Source: Planctomycetota bacterium (lineage in GTDB: Bacteria > Planctomycetota > UBA1135 > GCA-002748355). From it: a stretch of DNA of 49,586 nucleotides. The first letter of the stretch is position 1; each line of letters opens with the position of its first letter. Positions 25,608 through 35,260 of this stretch are shown here, in pieces. The stretch spans positions 1-49,586 of the forward strand of contig JAGQQW010000013.1 in the NCBI GenBank assembly GCA_020426005.1, read 5' to 3'. The position numbers and the translations under genes are program-made. The notes beneath the pieces were generated by a model, which was not told the origin of the DNA, did not search any database, and saw only the letters and a program-made list of their open reading frames with translations.

Positions 25608-27665
25608 ATGCGTGCGACGATTGCTGCCGACTGTGAGACCCTGGTGCGCCTCACTCGTGAAGACCTACTGCGTCTCGAGAAGAGCCTGACGCGAGAGTGG
25701 CTCGAGACGAACGGTCTCGGCGGCTTCGCGTCGTCCACCGTCGTTGCATGCGCCACGAGACGCTATCACGGACTGCTCGTCTGTCCGTTCTCGGGGACCG
25801 TGCAGCGCCACGTGTTCTTGTCTCGCTTCGAAGAGACGTTGCATGGCGCGGATCGCGAAGAACCGATTTCGCTCGCGCGCTACGGATCCGGGTTTTCGCC
25901 GCCGGGCCATCGTTCGATCGAGTCCTTCGAACTCTGTCCTTGGCCGAAGACGACCTATCGGATCGGCGCAATGACCGTGAGTCGCGAGGTCGTGATGCCT
26001 ACGGGGCGTGCCGCGGTGCTCGTGCGCTACTCGTGGCAACGTGACGACGTGGCGGAGGGCCCGGTGCCGACCGAGTTGCGCTTGCGGCCACTGCTCGCGT
26101 GTCGCCGCGCGGATGCGGAGACGTTCGAGAATCTCGTGCTCGACCCGCGGATCAAGCGCTTCGAAGGTGGACTGCGCATGCAGCCGTACGAGGCGCTGCC
26201 CGCGCTCCTGATGACGATGGACCAGACCGTGGCGCGGTTCGAAGCCGATCCGCTCTGGTATCACGGCGTCGAATACTCGGTCGAGCTCGAGCGCGGCTAC
26301 GGCGGTCACGAAGATTTGTTTTCGCCGGGCATCCTGCACGTCGACCTGTCGCGCGCGGATTCGATCGTCCTTGCAGCGTCGATCGACGACGTGCACGGCG
26401 GTGCGATCGAGGATCCGGTGCGACTCTTCGAGCAAGAGACTTCGGAGCGTCGAGAGCGTGCCGCTCGGATCGAGCACGACGTGCGAGGCTACCAGTCGCT
26501 GGTCGCCGAAGACTTCCTCTATCGCGACGAACATGGCCGACGTGGCATCGTCGCCGGTTGGCCGTGGTTCCTCGAATGGGGGCGAGACACGTTCTTGTCC
26601 CTCCCGGGTCTCACGATCGCGCGTGGTGACGAACATCTCGACGAATGCGGTTCGATTCTCGACGGCGCACTGCGCTTCCTCGAGGGCGGACTCCTGCCGA
26701 ACATCTATGGCAAGGATCGGGCGGACAGTCACTACGGAAGCGTCGACGCTTCGCTGTGGTTCGTGCGTGCGGTTCGCCTCTACGAGAACGCTGGCGGTGA
26801 GGACATCGCCGAGCGCTTCCTTCCCGCGCTGCGAGAAATCGCGAGTTCGTACCGCGACGGTGCGGGTGGTTTCGTTCGTTTGGACGACAGCGGCCTGATC
26901 CGCGCTGGACGTCCGGACCTCAACGCAACGTGGATGGATGCCCGTGCGAGCGATGGACCCGTCACTCCTCGTGACGGCTATCCGGTCGAGATCGAAGCAC
27001 TCTGGTGTTTCCTGTTGCGTTACCTCGAGATCCTCGAGGAGCGTACCGGCAATCACGAACGAGCCGGAGTCTGGGCAGGCATGCGGAGGCGCGCGTACAC
27101 TGCGTTCCTCGAACATTTCTGGCTCGACGAAGAACGCTATCTCGCGGACTCGGTCAAAGGGGACGTCGCCGATATCGACGTGCGTCCCAACATGACGTTG
27201 GCGGCTTCCTTCGAGTTTTCTCCGCTGACACGCGCGCAGCGTCAAGGCGTCGTCGAGGCGACCGAACGCTATCTCGTCACGCCGCGCGGACTGCGCACGT
27301 TGTGGCCCAAGAGCCCTGCATACCGTGGTGTCTACCGCGGTGATCAGGACACGCGCGATCGCGCGTATCACCAAGGCACGGTCTGGCCTTGGCTCCTCGG
27401 TGGCTACGTCGAAGCCAGCTTGCGCGCGTTCGGTGACGATGCGTTGCGGCGCGCGAACCTGCGTGCATTGCTCGACGGTTTCGACGATCACTTGACAGCG
27501 TCGGGACTCCTTCACGTTTCCGAGGTCTTCGACGGCGACCCGCCGCATCGACCTGGAGGCACGATCGCCCAAGCGTGGAGTTGCGCCGAAATCCTGCGTT
27601 CGTACTGGTTGCTCGATCGCGAGCCGAGCTTCTTCGTTGGCGAGGAGGGGGCGTGCGCGTCCTGA
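25608..27665 (+). CDS. Glycogen debranching enzyme, archaeal/bacterial GDE type (GH133)
   Basis: 685 residues. The N-terminal domain (GDE_N) opens with REWLETNGLGGFASSTVVAC and RRYHGLLVCPFSG. The C-terminal (alpha/alpha)6 barrel contains GWPWFLEWGRDTFLSLPGLT, NATWMDARASDGPVTPRDGY-PVEIEALW, and QGTVWPWLLGGYV, the motifs of the amylo-1,6-glucosidase barrel. It removes alpha-1,6 branches during glycogen breakdown in the cytoplasm. The ATG at 25608 is the first in frame with a family-like N-terminus; its ribosome-binding site is weak. The preceding 139 bases hold an imperfect GC-rich hairpin (about 25542-25567) but no gene. It overlaps the next gene by 13 bp and starts the glucan operon. Confidence 0.92.
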   Translation: MRATIAADCETLVRLTREDLLRLEKSLTREWLETNGLGGFASSTVVACATRRYHGLLVCPFSGTVQRHVFLSRFEETLHGADREEPISLARYGSGFSPPGHRSIESFELCPWPKTTYRIGAMTVSREVVMPTGRAAVLVRYSWQRDDVAEGPVPTELRLRPLLACRRADAETFENLVLDPRIKRFEGGLRMQPYEALPALLMTMDQTVARFEADPLWYHGVEYSVELERGYGGHEDLFSPGILHVDLSRADSIVLAASIDDVHGGAIEDPVRLFEQETSERRERAARIEHDVRGYQSLVAEDFLYRDEHGRRGIVAGWPWFLEWGRDTFLSLPGLTIARGDEHLDECGSILDGALRFLEGGLLPNIYGKDRADSHYGSVDASLWFVRAVRLYENAGGEDIAERFLPALREIASSYRDGAGGFVRLDDSGLIRAGRPDLNATWMDARASDGPVTPRDGYPVEIEALWCFLLRYLEILEERTGNHERAGVWAGMRRRAYTAFLEHFWLDEERYLADSVKGDVADIDVRPNMTLAASFEFSPLTRAQRQGVVEATERYLVTPRGLRTLWPKSPAYRGVYRGDQDTRDRAYHQGTVWPWLLGGYVEASLRAFGDDALRRANLRALLDGFDDHLTASGLLHVSEVFDGDPPHRPGGTIAQAWSCAEILRSYWLLDREPSFFVGEEGACAS

Positions 27666-29098
27666 TGCTCGGGTGGGAGTTCCCACCTCATATTTCGGGC
27701 GGCCTCGGAACGGCGTGCCACGGGCTGACCCAGAGCCTCGCCGCCCAGGGCGTCGAGGTCTGCTTCGTCGTGCCGCGCGCGTACGGCGACGAGGATGGAC
27801 GATTCGTCGAACTCGTCGGCTGCAATGGCGTCGCGCTGGAGCAGCGGGCGGACACGCTTCGCGACGCCACGAACCCCTCGCGAGAGTCGACCACGGTGAT
27901 GGCGACGGATCGAGCTTCGATCATCGAGGGAATCGAGCGTTGTTTCGAGCTGCTGTCCGTCGACAGCTTGCTCGGCCCTTACATGACGGAAGCAGCGTAC
28001 GCGCAGCGATACGCGCGCATCGTGAGTGAAGGAAATGCAGCGCGCATCGCATTCGAGAAGGAATGGAACGCCGTGCAGGCTCTCCTCGCCGGACAGCCCG
28101 CGTTTCGCGAAGCCGGGGAGCAGATCGATCGGATCGTGCGTGAGAGTTCCGGCGGAACCCTCGAGTTCACGGGCAAGTACGGCCCCGACCTCATGGTCGA
28201 AGTCGCTCGGTATGCCGTCGCGGTCGGCGAGATTGCGCGCACACGATCGTTCGACGTCGTGCATGCACACGACTGGATGACGTATGCCGCGGGCCTGGTC
28301 GCATCCGCGATCAGTGGCAAGCCTCTCGTCGTTCACATGCACGCGAGCGAATTCGATCGGAGCGGGGAGAACGTCAACCCCCGCATCCACGAACTCGAAC
28401 ATGTCGGGCTCCACGGTGCTCGCCGAGTCGTCTGTGTGTCCAACTACACCGCCGAAATCATGCGCACGCGCTATTCGGTTCCGTCCGAGAAACTCCGTGT
28501 CGTGCACAACGGTGTCGACCATGCGTCGGTAACGCCATCGGTCGAAGCGCCGCCCCGGACGATTCGGGAGCCGATCGTGCTCTTCTTGGGGCGCGTCACG
28601 TTCCAGAAGGGTCCCGACTACTTCCTCGAAGCCGCAGCGAAGGTCGTGCGCGAAGAGCCGCGCGTCAAGTTCGTGATGGCCGGAAGCGGCGACATGCTGC
28701 CGGCGATGATCGAACGGTGCGCACGGCTCGGGCTCGCGCGCAACATGCACTTCACCGGCTTCTTGCGCGGCGACGACGTCAAGCGCATGTATGCGATGGC
28801 CGATTGCTACGTCATGCCGTCCGTTTCCGAGCCGTTCGGGATCTCCCCGCTCGAAGCGATGGCCAACGACGTGCCGGTCATCGTCTCCAAGCAGAGCGGT
28901 GTGTCCGAGGTCTTGCGACACGCGCTCAAGGTCGATTTCTGGGACGTGGACGCGCTCGCGGACAAGATCCTCGCCGTCATTCGCCATGGCGGGCTCGGTC
29001 GTGCGCTCGCCGAAGAGGGCCGCGAAGAAGTGCGCGGTCTCGAATGGAAGCGTCCCGCAACACTCGTCAAGGAAGTCTACGCAGAGGTCGCTCCGTGA
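27653..29098 (+). CDS. GT-B glycosyltransferase, glycogen-synthase-like (GT4/GT5)
   Basis: 481 residues from a GTG behind GAGGAGGGG. The N-terminal Rossmann half starts VRVLMLGWEFPPHISGGLGT, the hallmark glucan-binding loop of GlgA-like enzymes, and continues with VVHAHDWMTYAAG. The C-terminal half has PIVLFLGRVTFQKGPDYFLE and SVSEPFGISPLEAMANDVPV, the EX7E donor-binding motif. Enzymes of this subgroup sit beside GH57 and GDE genes in several phyla and are taken to extend alpha-glucans or make maltose-1-phosphate from a nucleotide-glucose donor. Which donor and acceptor are used cannot be told here. It overlaps the GH57 gene by 4 bp (GTGA). Confidence 0.88.
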   Translation: MRVLMLGWEFPPHISGGLGTACHGLTQSLAAQGVEVCFVVPRAYGDEDGRFVELVGCNGVALEQRADTLRDATNPSRESTTVMATDRASIIEGIERCFELLSVDSLLGPYMTEAAYAQRYARIVSEGNAARIAFEKEWNAVQALLAGQPAFREAGEQIDRIVRESSGGTLEFTGKYGPDLMVEVARYAVAVGEIARTRSFDVVHAHDWMTYAAGLVASAISGKPLVVHMHASEFDRSGENVNPRIHELEHVGLHGARRVVCVSNYTAEIMRTRYSVPSEKLRVVHNGVDHASVTPSVEAPPRTIREPIVLFLGRVTFQKGPDYFLEAAAKVVREEPRVKFVMAGSGDMLPAMIERCARLGLARNMHFTGFLRGDDVKRMYAMADCYVMPSVSEPFGISPLEAMANDVPVIVSKQSGVSEVLRHALKVDFWDVDALADKILAVIRHGGLGRALAEEGREEVRGLEWKRPATLVKEVYAEVAP

Positions 29099-30435
29099 AC
29101 GACGTCACCTTCTACTTCCAGGTGCACCAGCCGTTCCGGTTGCGCGGGTATCGATTCTTCGACATCGGGAATCGAGATGACTACTTCGACGACGAGGAGA
29201 ACGAGCGCATTCTCCGGCGCGTCGCGGAGAAGTGCTACCTACCGATGAACGCGTTGCTCCTGCGCGCGATCGAGAGAACCGACGGTGCATTTCGGTGCTC
29301 GTTCTCGATCAGTGGGACTGCGCTCGATCAGTTCGAAGCGTGGTCTCCCGAGACGCTCGAGAGCTTTCGTGCGCTCGCGGCGACGGGGCACGTCGAGTTC
29401 TTGGCGGAGACGTCGCATCACTCGCTGTCGGCGCTGTTCGACGAGGCGGAGTTTCGAGCCCAGCTCGAGGATCAAGCTGCGAGGATCGAGCGCCTCTTCG
29501 GAGTGCGTCCGAAGACGTTCCGAAACACCGAACTCGTGATCGACAATCGCATCGCGCGGATCGTCGAAGAAGCCGGCTACATCGGCATCCTCGGCGAAGG
29601 TGCGGATCACCTGCTCGGCTGGCGTTCGCCACACGTCGTCTACCGGCCGCAGGGTTGCGAGCGCATCAAGTCGCTCCTGAGGTCCTATCGCTTGTCGGAC
29701 GACATCGCGTTCCGCTTCAGCAATCGTGGTTGGGATCACTGGCCTCTGCATACGGAGACGTTTTGCTCGTGGCTCGAGGATGCGGTGCGCGGGCTCGACG
29801 AGCAGGTCATCGGGCTCTTCATGGACTACGAGACCTTCGGCGAGCACCAGTGGGAGGACACCGGGATCTTCTCGTTCATGGAAGCGCTGCCCGAAGCCGT
29901 GCTCGCGACGGACTCGCTCCGTTTCGCGACCCCTGGCGAAGTCTTCGAGCGCAATGATCCCATGGGGCGCATCGACGTCCCGCACCCGGTTTCGTGGGCC
30001 GATGCCGAACGCGATTTGACGGCTTGGCTCGGGAACCACATGCAACGCGCTGCCAACGAAGCGCTCTGGGACATCGGTGCGGACTTGCGCCAGGTCCTCG
30101 AGTCGCCGGACGCGCTCGATGACGATTCCGAAGCCCGGGAGCTGCTCGTCAAGTGGCGCAGGCTGACGACATCCGATCATCTTTACTACATGTGCACCAA
30201 GTGGTTCTCGGACGGCGACGTGCACAAGTACTTCAGTCCGTATTCGACACCACACGACGCGTTCATCGCGTTCATGAACGTGCTCGACGATCTCGCGAGG
30301 CGCATCGAAGTGCTCCGTGAGGCGGCGATCACGACCGACGAAGGTGAGGCACTCGGAGTCGTCGAGCTCACGCCTCGAGGAAACACCCAAGTGACGAACG
30401 CCGAGGCAGTCGCCTGTGGCGAAGGGAAGGTATGA
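29095..30435 (+). CDS. Glycoside hydrolase family 57 alpha-glucan enzyme
   Basis: 446 residues from a GTG overlapping the previous stop. GH57 conserved regions are visible: HQPFRLRGY (region 1), the nucleophile Glu in KTFRNTELVIDN (region 3), and the acid/base Asp in GLFMDYETFGEHQ (region 4). The family includes alpha-amylases, 4-alpha-glucanotransferases and branching enzymes. The length of about 450 and the partner GT4/5 and GDE genes fit the alpha-amylase/glucanotransferase group rather than the longer branching enzymes. Cytoplasmic, with no signal peptide. It overlaps the next gene by 4 bp (ATGA). Confidence 0.9.
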   Translation: MNDVTFYFQVHQPFRLRGYRFFDIGNRDDYFDDEENERILRRVAEKCYLPMNALLLRAIERTDGAFRCSFSISGTALDQFEAWSPETLESFRALAATGHVEFLAETSHHSLSALFDEAEFRAQLEDQAARIERLFGVRPKTFRNTELVIDNRIARIVEEAGYIGILGEGADHLLGWRSPHVVYRPQGCERIKSLLRSYRLSDDIAFRFSNRGWDHWPLHTETFCSWLEDAVRGLDEQVIGLFMDYETFGEHQWEDTGIFSFMEALPEAVLATDSLRFATPGEVFERNDPMGRIDVPHPVSWADAERDLTAWLGNHMQRAANEALWDIGADLRQVLESPDALDDDSEARELLVKWRRLTTSDHLYYMCTKWFSDGDVHKYFSPYSTPHDAFIAFMNVLDDLARRIEVLREAAITTDEGEALGVVELTPRGNTQVTNAEAVACGEGKV

Positions 30436-33400
30436 CCGTGAACCACACGCTGTTCGAAGTAAGTTGGGAAGTCTGCAACAAGGTCGGTGGTATCCACACC
30501 GTGCTGTCGACCAAGGCGAAGACCGTTCTCGAAAAGTACGGCGACGAGTACGTCACGCTCGGGCCGTGGCAGATGCAGTCCGGAGATGTCGACGATCTAC
30601 CCTTCGAGGAGAGCGCGGGCTTCGAGGATTTTGCCGACTCGTGTCGAGAGGCCGGAGTTCCGGTCCGTGTCGGTCGGTGGCTGATCCCGGGGCGCCCGCG
30701 TGCGATTCTCGTGCAGTTCTCCGGACTCTACGAGAAGAAGGACGGCATCCTCGCGGGACTGTGGGAGCGTCACCAGGTCAACTCGCTGCACGGTGGATGG
30801 GACTACATCGAGCCGGTCCTGTTCGGCCATGCGTGCGGCATCGTGATCGAAAAGTGGTGGGAAGCGCACCTCGCTCCGTTCCGTGGTCGTGCCGTTGCGC
30901 AGTTCCACGAGTGGATGACCGCGTCGGGCATGCTGTACCTCAACGATCGCGTGCCGGAGGTCGGCACGGTGTTCACGACGCATGCGACGATGCTCGGGCG
31001 ATCCGTCGCGTCGACGGGTCAGGCTCCGCGTGATGGTCTGATGGGGCGCGATCCCGCAGACGTCGCGGAGAGCGTCGGAGTCACGGCGAAGCACTCCCTC
31101 GAAGGGGTTGCTGCGCGTAGCGCCGACGTGTTCACGACGGTGAGCGAGATCACTGCGGACGAAGCCGAGGTGTTTCATCATCGACGCGCCGACCCCATTC
31201 TCCCCAACGGTATCGATCTCCGCGTCATCGACGAGATCGCGGGTCCGGTCGGCCGCGAAGAGACACGTTCGCGCATTGCCAACTTCACGAGTCGTTTTCT
31301 CGCCGAAGATGTGAGTGAGGCCGTGTTCCTCGCGATCTCGGGGCGTTACGAGTTTCACAACAAGGGGATCGACGTCTTCCTCGATTCGCTGCAGAAGCTC
31401 AGCGAACGACAGGGTCGACAGGTCGTCGGTTTCGTACTCGTGCCCGCAGGCAACTCGGGATTGCGGAACGAACTCTCGGAACGGCTCGCCGCCAACATCG
31501 AAAATGTCGAGTCCGCGTGGGATCGTGCGATCGGTATCTCGACGCACAATCTGTTCGACGAGGCCGAAGACCCCGTCGTCAAGCACTGTGCGAAACTCGG
31601 TCTCGACAACGCTCGTGGTTCGCGCGTCAAGATCGTGCAAATCCCGATCTATCTGAGCGAAAACGATGAGTGCCTAGGACTGCCGTACGAAGCCGTATTG
31701 CGTGCCATGGATCTCTCGTGCTTCCCGTCGTTCTACGAACCGTGGGGCTACACGCCAGAGGAGAGCCTCGCGGTCGGCGTGCCGACGATCACCAGCGATT
31801 ATGCGGGGTTCGGCCGCTGGTGCCGTGCTGGCGAGATCGGCACGAAGGACGGCGTCACTGTGTTGTCGCGAGTCGGCGTCGATACCGCCGAGGTCGTTCT
31901 CGGGCTCGAGGACGTGATCGAGTCGTTCGTCGGTGGCGAGCACGACTCCGCGGAGCTGTACGAAATCTGCCGCAAGACGGCGGAGCGAACTTCGTGGAGC
32001 GAGCTGATCGATCGATACACCAAAGCGTACGAAATGGCGCTCGAGATGGCGTGTGATCGCACGAACTCGTGCGAGAAGCGCCGGCGCGCCGTTCCGGTGC
32101 CGAAGCGAACCGACGACGCGACCTTCGGTCCGCGCCTTCATCGCTTCGACGTCGCGGCGAGCCTGCCCGAGCAGCTGAAGGGCCTCACGCGCCTTTCCGA
32201 GAACCTCTGGTGGTCGTGGGATGCCGAGGCGACCGCGCTCTTCGAAGAGCTCAGCCCGCAACGTTGGGCGGCTACGCGCCACAATCCCGTGCGCATGCTG
32301 CGCGAGATCTTCCCCGAGGACATCGAGCACGCCATGCGGCCCGAGTTCGTCTCGCGGCTCGAGGCGATCGTCGCGCGTTTCGACGCCTACATGGCAGCTG
32401 GCGTTCGCGAAGACCAGAACGAGGGCGCGCCGACGCGGCGCAATCCGGTCGCGTACTTCAGTGCCGAATACGCGCTTCACGAATCCGTGCGCATCTACAG
32501 CGGTGGACTCGGCGTTCTCGCCGGCGACCATCTGAAGTCGGCCAGTGACCTCCGGCTGCCGCTCATCGGCATCGGCTTGTTCTACGCCGAAGGCTACATG
32601 CGGCAGCGGGTGACCGCGGCGGGTGAACAGCTGTCCCAGGTCGACCGCAACGATCCGCAGGACTTGCCGATCGAGTTGGTCCGCAATCGCGATGGCGATC
32701 CGATCCTCGTCTCGATCGGATTGCCGAGCAGTCGCGTCATGCTGCAGGCATGGCGCATCCAGGTCGGACGTGTACCTCTCTACTTGCTCGATGCGAATCT
32801 TCCGCAGAATCGTGCCGAGGATCGTGAGATCACCCAGCGCCTGTACGGCGGTGATCACGAGATGCGGTTGCGTCAAGAAATCGTGCTCGGCCGTGCCGGC
32901 GTCAAGCTCCTCGGAGAGCTCGGCATCGATCCGTCGGTCTGGCACTGCAACGAAGGTCACGCTGCATTCCTGTCGCTCGAGCGCGTCCGTCGCATGATCC
33001 GCGACCGACACCTGACGTTCGAAGAAGCTCGTGAAGTCTGTGCATCGACGACGGTGTTCACGACGCACACACCAGTGCCGGCGGGTCACGACCGCTTTGG
33101 CGAAGACCTGATGCGTCGCTACTTCTCGGACGCGCCGAGTTGGGTCGGCATGCCGTGGGAGAAGTTCTACGAACTCGGTCAGACGAAGACCGACAAGGGC
33201 GAGTTCAACATGAGCTATCTCGCCATGCGATTCGCCAACGTCGTCAACGGCGTGAGCGCATTGCACGGAGAAGTCAGTCGCGCCCTCCTGCATCCGTTCT
33301 GGCCTGATCATCTCGTCGGAGAAGTCCCCGTCGAACACGTGACCAATGGTGTTCACCTGCCGACATGGACCGCGCCGGAGATTCGCTCTGCCGTCGGAGA

Positions 33401-34664
33401 TGGGATCACGCTGGTCGGCAAGCAGTTCGCTGCAGCCGCCGACAAGCTCGACGATGCGAGTCTGTGGGAGCGTCATTGCCAGGCCAAGGAACGGCTCATG
33501 ACGTTCATGCGTGAGCGGACCGAGTTGACGTTCCAGCGTCGTGGTGATTCACCGTCGCTCGCCAAGAGGATCCAGAACAGCATTGATGGGAATGCGCTGT
33601 GGATCGGGTTCGCCCGGCGATTCGCACCCTACAAGCGTGCTCATCTCCTCTTCCGCGACATCGATCGACTCAGTCGTCTCGTCAACGATCCGGACCGTCC
33701 CCTCCGCATCGTGATCGCAGGCAAGGCGCACCCCGCCGACGGACGTGGCCAGGAGATCCTCAAGACTGTCTTCGGCGTCACGCGCCTGGACGAGTTCGCG
33801 GGCAAGATCCTCTTCCTCGAGGACTACGACATGGATGTCGGGCGACACCTCGTTCAGGGGGTCGACGTCTGGCTCAACACGCCGACGCGCCCACTCGAGG
33901 CCAGCGGGACGTCTGGTATGAAGGTGTCTGCCAACGGTGGGCTCAACCTTTCGATTCACGATGGTTGGTGGGCCGAAGGCGCACGCCATGGCGAGAACGG
34001 TTGGACGATCGGAGGCGATCGTGTGTACGACGATCAAGCGATGCAGGACGAACTCGACTCGGCGACGCTCTACGAGCTGATCGAGAACGACGTGTTGCCC
34101 GCGTTCTACGAGCGATCGAACGGACTGCCGAGCCGTTGGGTCAAGATGATGAAGTGCGCGCTCTCGACGATTCCGCAGTTCTTCGACACCGATCGCATGG
34201 TCAGCGACTACCGCGACAAGGCGTACGAGCCGCTCGCGACGTGTTTCTTCGACTTGACGCGTGAACGCTATGCGGGCGCGCGCTCTCTCGCGGAGCGGCA
34301 CCAGCGTGTGCGGCGTGCATTCGGTTCGCTTCGCGTCGTCGAGGCTCGCGTCGGTGACCTTCGCGATCTCGTCCAGGGCGACCAGATCGAGGTTTCGGTT
34401 CGAGTCGATCTCGCGGAACTCGCACCCGAGGAAGTGTCCGTCGAGTTCGTCTACGGCCACGCCACGGACGGCGCCAACCATGCGCGCGATCTGGTCAACC
34501 CGCAGTTCGTGCGACTGGAGCCGAGCGGCAAGGGCGGCTTCCCCGAGTTCGTTGGCACGTGCGTGACCGAACGTTGCGGCACCTTCGCATACGGAATCCG
34601 CGTGCGCGCGGGCTATTCGGCGCTCGAAGACCGCACCCTCGAAGACCTCATCCTCTGGGCATGA
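30432..34664 (+). CDS. Glycogen synthase (GT3) - alpha-glucan phosphorylase (GT35) fusion
   Basis: 1410 residues. Residues 1 to about 540 are a GT3-type glycogen synthase (FEVSWEVCNKVGGIHTVLST, then FTTHATMLGRSVAS, then SCFPSFYEPWGYTPEESLAV), the animal/fungal-like type that usually takes UDP-glucose. A short linker leads to a DUF3417-like start of phosphorylase (LSENLWWSWD, about residue 585) and a TIGR02094-type GT35 domain. This has VAYFSAEYALHE, WHCNEGHAAFLSLERV and the pyridoxal-phosphate site EASGTSGMK with Lys1164. A beta domain closes the protein. It thus joins synthesis and phosphorolysis of glycogen in one chain. Similar fusions are known in Bacteroidetes-type genomes. Control between the two halves is not evident from sequence. 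Confidence 0.92.
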   Translation: MTVNHTLFEVSWEVCNKVGGIHTVLSTKAKTVLEKYGDEYVTLGPWQMQSGDVDDLPFEESAGFEDFADSCREAGVPVRVGRWLIPGRPRAILVQFSGLYEKKDGILAGLWERHQVNSLHGGWDYIEPVLFGHACGIVIEKWWEAHLAPFRGRAVAQFHEWMTASGMLYLNDRVPEVGTVFTTHATMLGRSVASTGQAPRDGLMGRDPADVAESVGVTAKHSLEGVAARSADVFTTVSEITADEAEVFHHRRADPILPNGIDLRVIDEIAGPVGREETRSRIANFTSRFLAEDVSEAVFLAISGRYEFHNKGIDVFLDSLQKLSERQGRQVVGFVLVPAGNSGLRNELSERLAANIENVESAWDRAIGISTHNLFDEAEDPVVKHCAKLGLDNARGSRVKIVQIPIYLSENDECLGLPYEAVLRAMDLSCFPSFYEPWGYTPEESLAVGVPTITSDYAGFGRWCRAGEIGTKDGVTVLSRVGVDTAEVVLGLEDVIESFVGGEHDSAELYEICRKTAERTSWSELIDRYTKAYEMALEMACDRTNSCEKRRRAVPVPKRTDDATFGPRLHRFDVAASLPEQLKGLTRLSENLWWSWDAEATALFEELSPQRWAATRHNPVRMLREIFPEDIEHAMRPEFVSRLEAIVARFDAYMAAGVREDQNEGAPTRRNPVAYFSAEYALHESVRIYSGGLGVLAGDHLKSASDLRLPLIGIGLFYAEGYMRQRVTAAGEQLSQVDRNDPQDLPIELVRNRDGDPILVSIGLPSSRVMLQAWRIQVGRVPLYLLDANLPQNRAEDREITQRLYGGDHEMRLRQEIVLGRAGVKLLGELGIDPSVWHCNEGHAAFLSLERVRRMIRDRHLTFEEAREVCASTTVFTTHTPVPAGHDRFGEDLMRRYFSDAPSWVGMPWEKFYELGQTKTDKGEFNMSYLAMRFANVVNGVSALHGEVSRALLHPFWPDHLVGEVPVEHVTNGVHLPTWTAPEIRSAVGDGITLVGKQFAAAADKLDDASLWERHCQAKERLMTFMRERTELTFQRRGDSPSLAKRIQNSIDGNALWIGFARRFAPYKRAHLLFRDIDRLSRLVNDPDRPLRIVIAGKAHPADGRGQEILKTVFGVTRLDEFAGKILFLEDYDMDVGRHLVQGVDVWLNTPTRPLEASGTSGMKVSANGGLNLSIHDGWWAEGARHGENGWTIGGDRVYDDQAMQDELDSATLYELIENDVLPAFYERSNGLPSRWVKMMKCALSTIPQFFDTDRMVSDYRDKAYEPLATCFFDLTRERYAGARSLAERHQRVRRAFGSLRVVEARVGDLRDLVQGDQIEVSVRVDLAELAPEEVSVEFVYGHATDGANHARDLVNPQFVRLEPSGKGGFPEFVGTCVTERCGTFAYGIRVRAGYSALEDRTLEDLILWA

Positions 34665-34667
34665 GTC

Positions 34668-35201
34668 GTGGACGGGCTCGATCGATCCAAGCAGGCGTTG
34701 CGTGAGCAGCTCGAGGTCATCGTCGATCGAGCGCTGTCCGACTTCGTCGTCGTCCTCGGTGAGGCGGCAGACGAGGCCGGCTTCCGTCCCGACAAGCTCG
34801 AACGGGTGCTCGATTCCGATTCGACGGTCATGACCGTTGCCTTGGATTGGCTCGAGTTGCTCGACGCAGATACCGACCTTCCGGTCGAAGAAGCCGTGCG
34901 CCGCGCCGTTGACTCGGCGGTCATCGACTTGTCGAGTCCGGTTGTCGTCCACGTGCATAAGAAGGGCGTGACCGGCGTTCGCGTGCCTCTCGTGTTCGTT
35001 GCCGGCTTGGCTCGTTCGATCGAGTGCGCGTGTCGCGCATCGGAATCAGGGCGAGTCGACGTCAAGGTCGAGACCGACGGCTCCATCGTGATCGAAAGCG
35101 ACGTGCCGCTCAGCGACGCCCTCGTCAAGGCGTTTGCCGGCGTCTTCGGTCAAACGAATCGATCTTCGGGCAGCAGTCTGTCGCTGCTCGCTCCGTCCTG
35201 A
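34668..35201 (+). CDS. Unrecognised 177-residue protein in the glucan operon
   Basis: Begins with a GTG three bases after the phosphorylase stop. The first 60 residues are acidic helices (ALREQLEVIVDRALSDFVVV); the second half alternates strands and helices (PVVVHVHKKGVTGVRVPLVF, then GRVDVKVETDGSIVIESDVP). The hydrophobic stretches are too short to be membrane helices and there is no signal peptide, so it is probably cytosolic. I recognise no family. Tight spacing suggests a role tied to glucan metabolism or to TerC, which starts 59 bases after it. Confidence 0.6.
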   Translation: MDGLDRSKQALREQLEVIVDRALSDFVVVLGEAADEAGFRPDKLERVLDSDSTVMTVALDWLELLDADTDLPVEEAVRRAVDSAVIDLSSPVVVHVHKKGVTGVRVPLVFVAGLARSIECACRASESGRVDVKVETDGSIVIESDVPLSDALVKAFAGVFGQTNRSSGSSLSLLAPS

Positions 35202-35260
35202 GCCGCGGGACCGCCCGGCTGTCACTCGACTTCGCGCTCGCCGTGGATTTCAATCCGCGG

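Noticed and set aside
25465..25689. Small frame starting with an ATGA overlap on the parA stop
   Set aside because: It runs into the debranching-enzyme gene, is Arg/Ser/Cys-rich and has no recognisable pattern; the overlap is probably chance.
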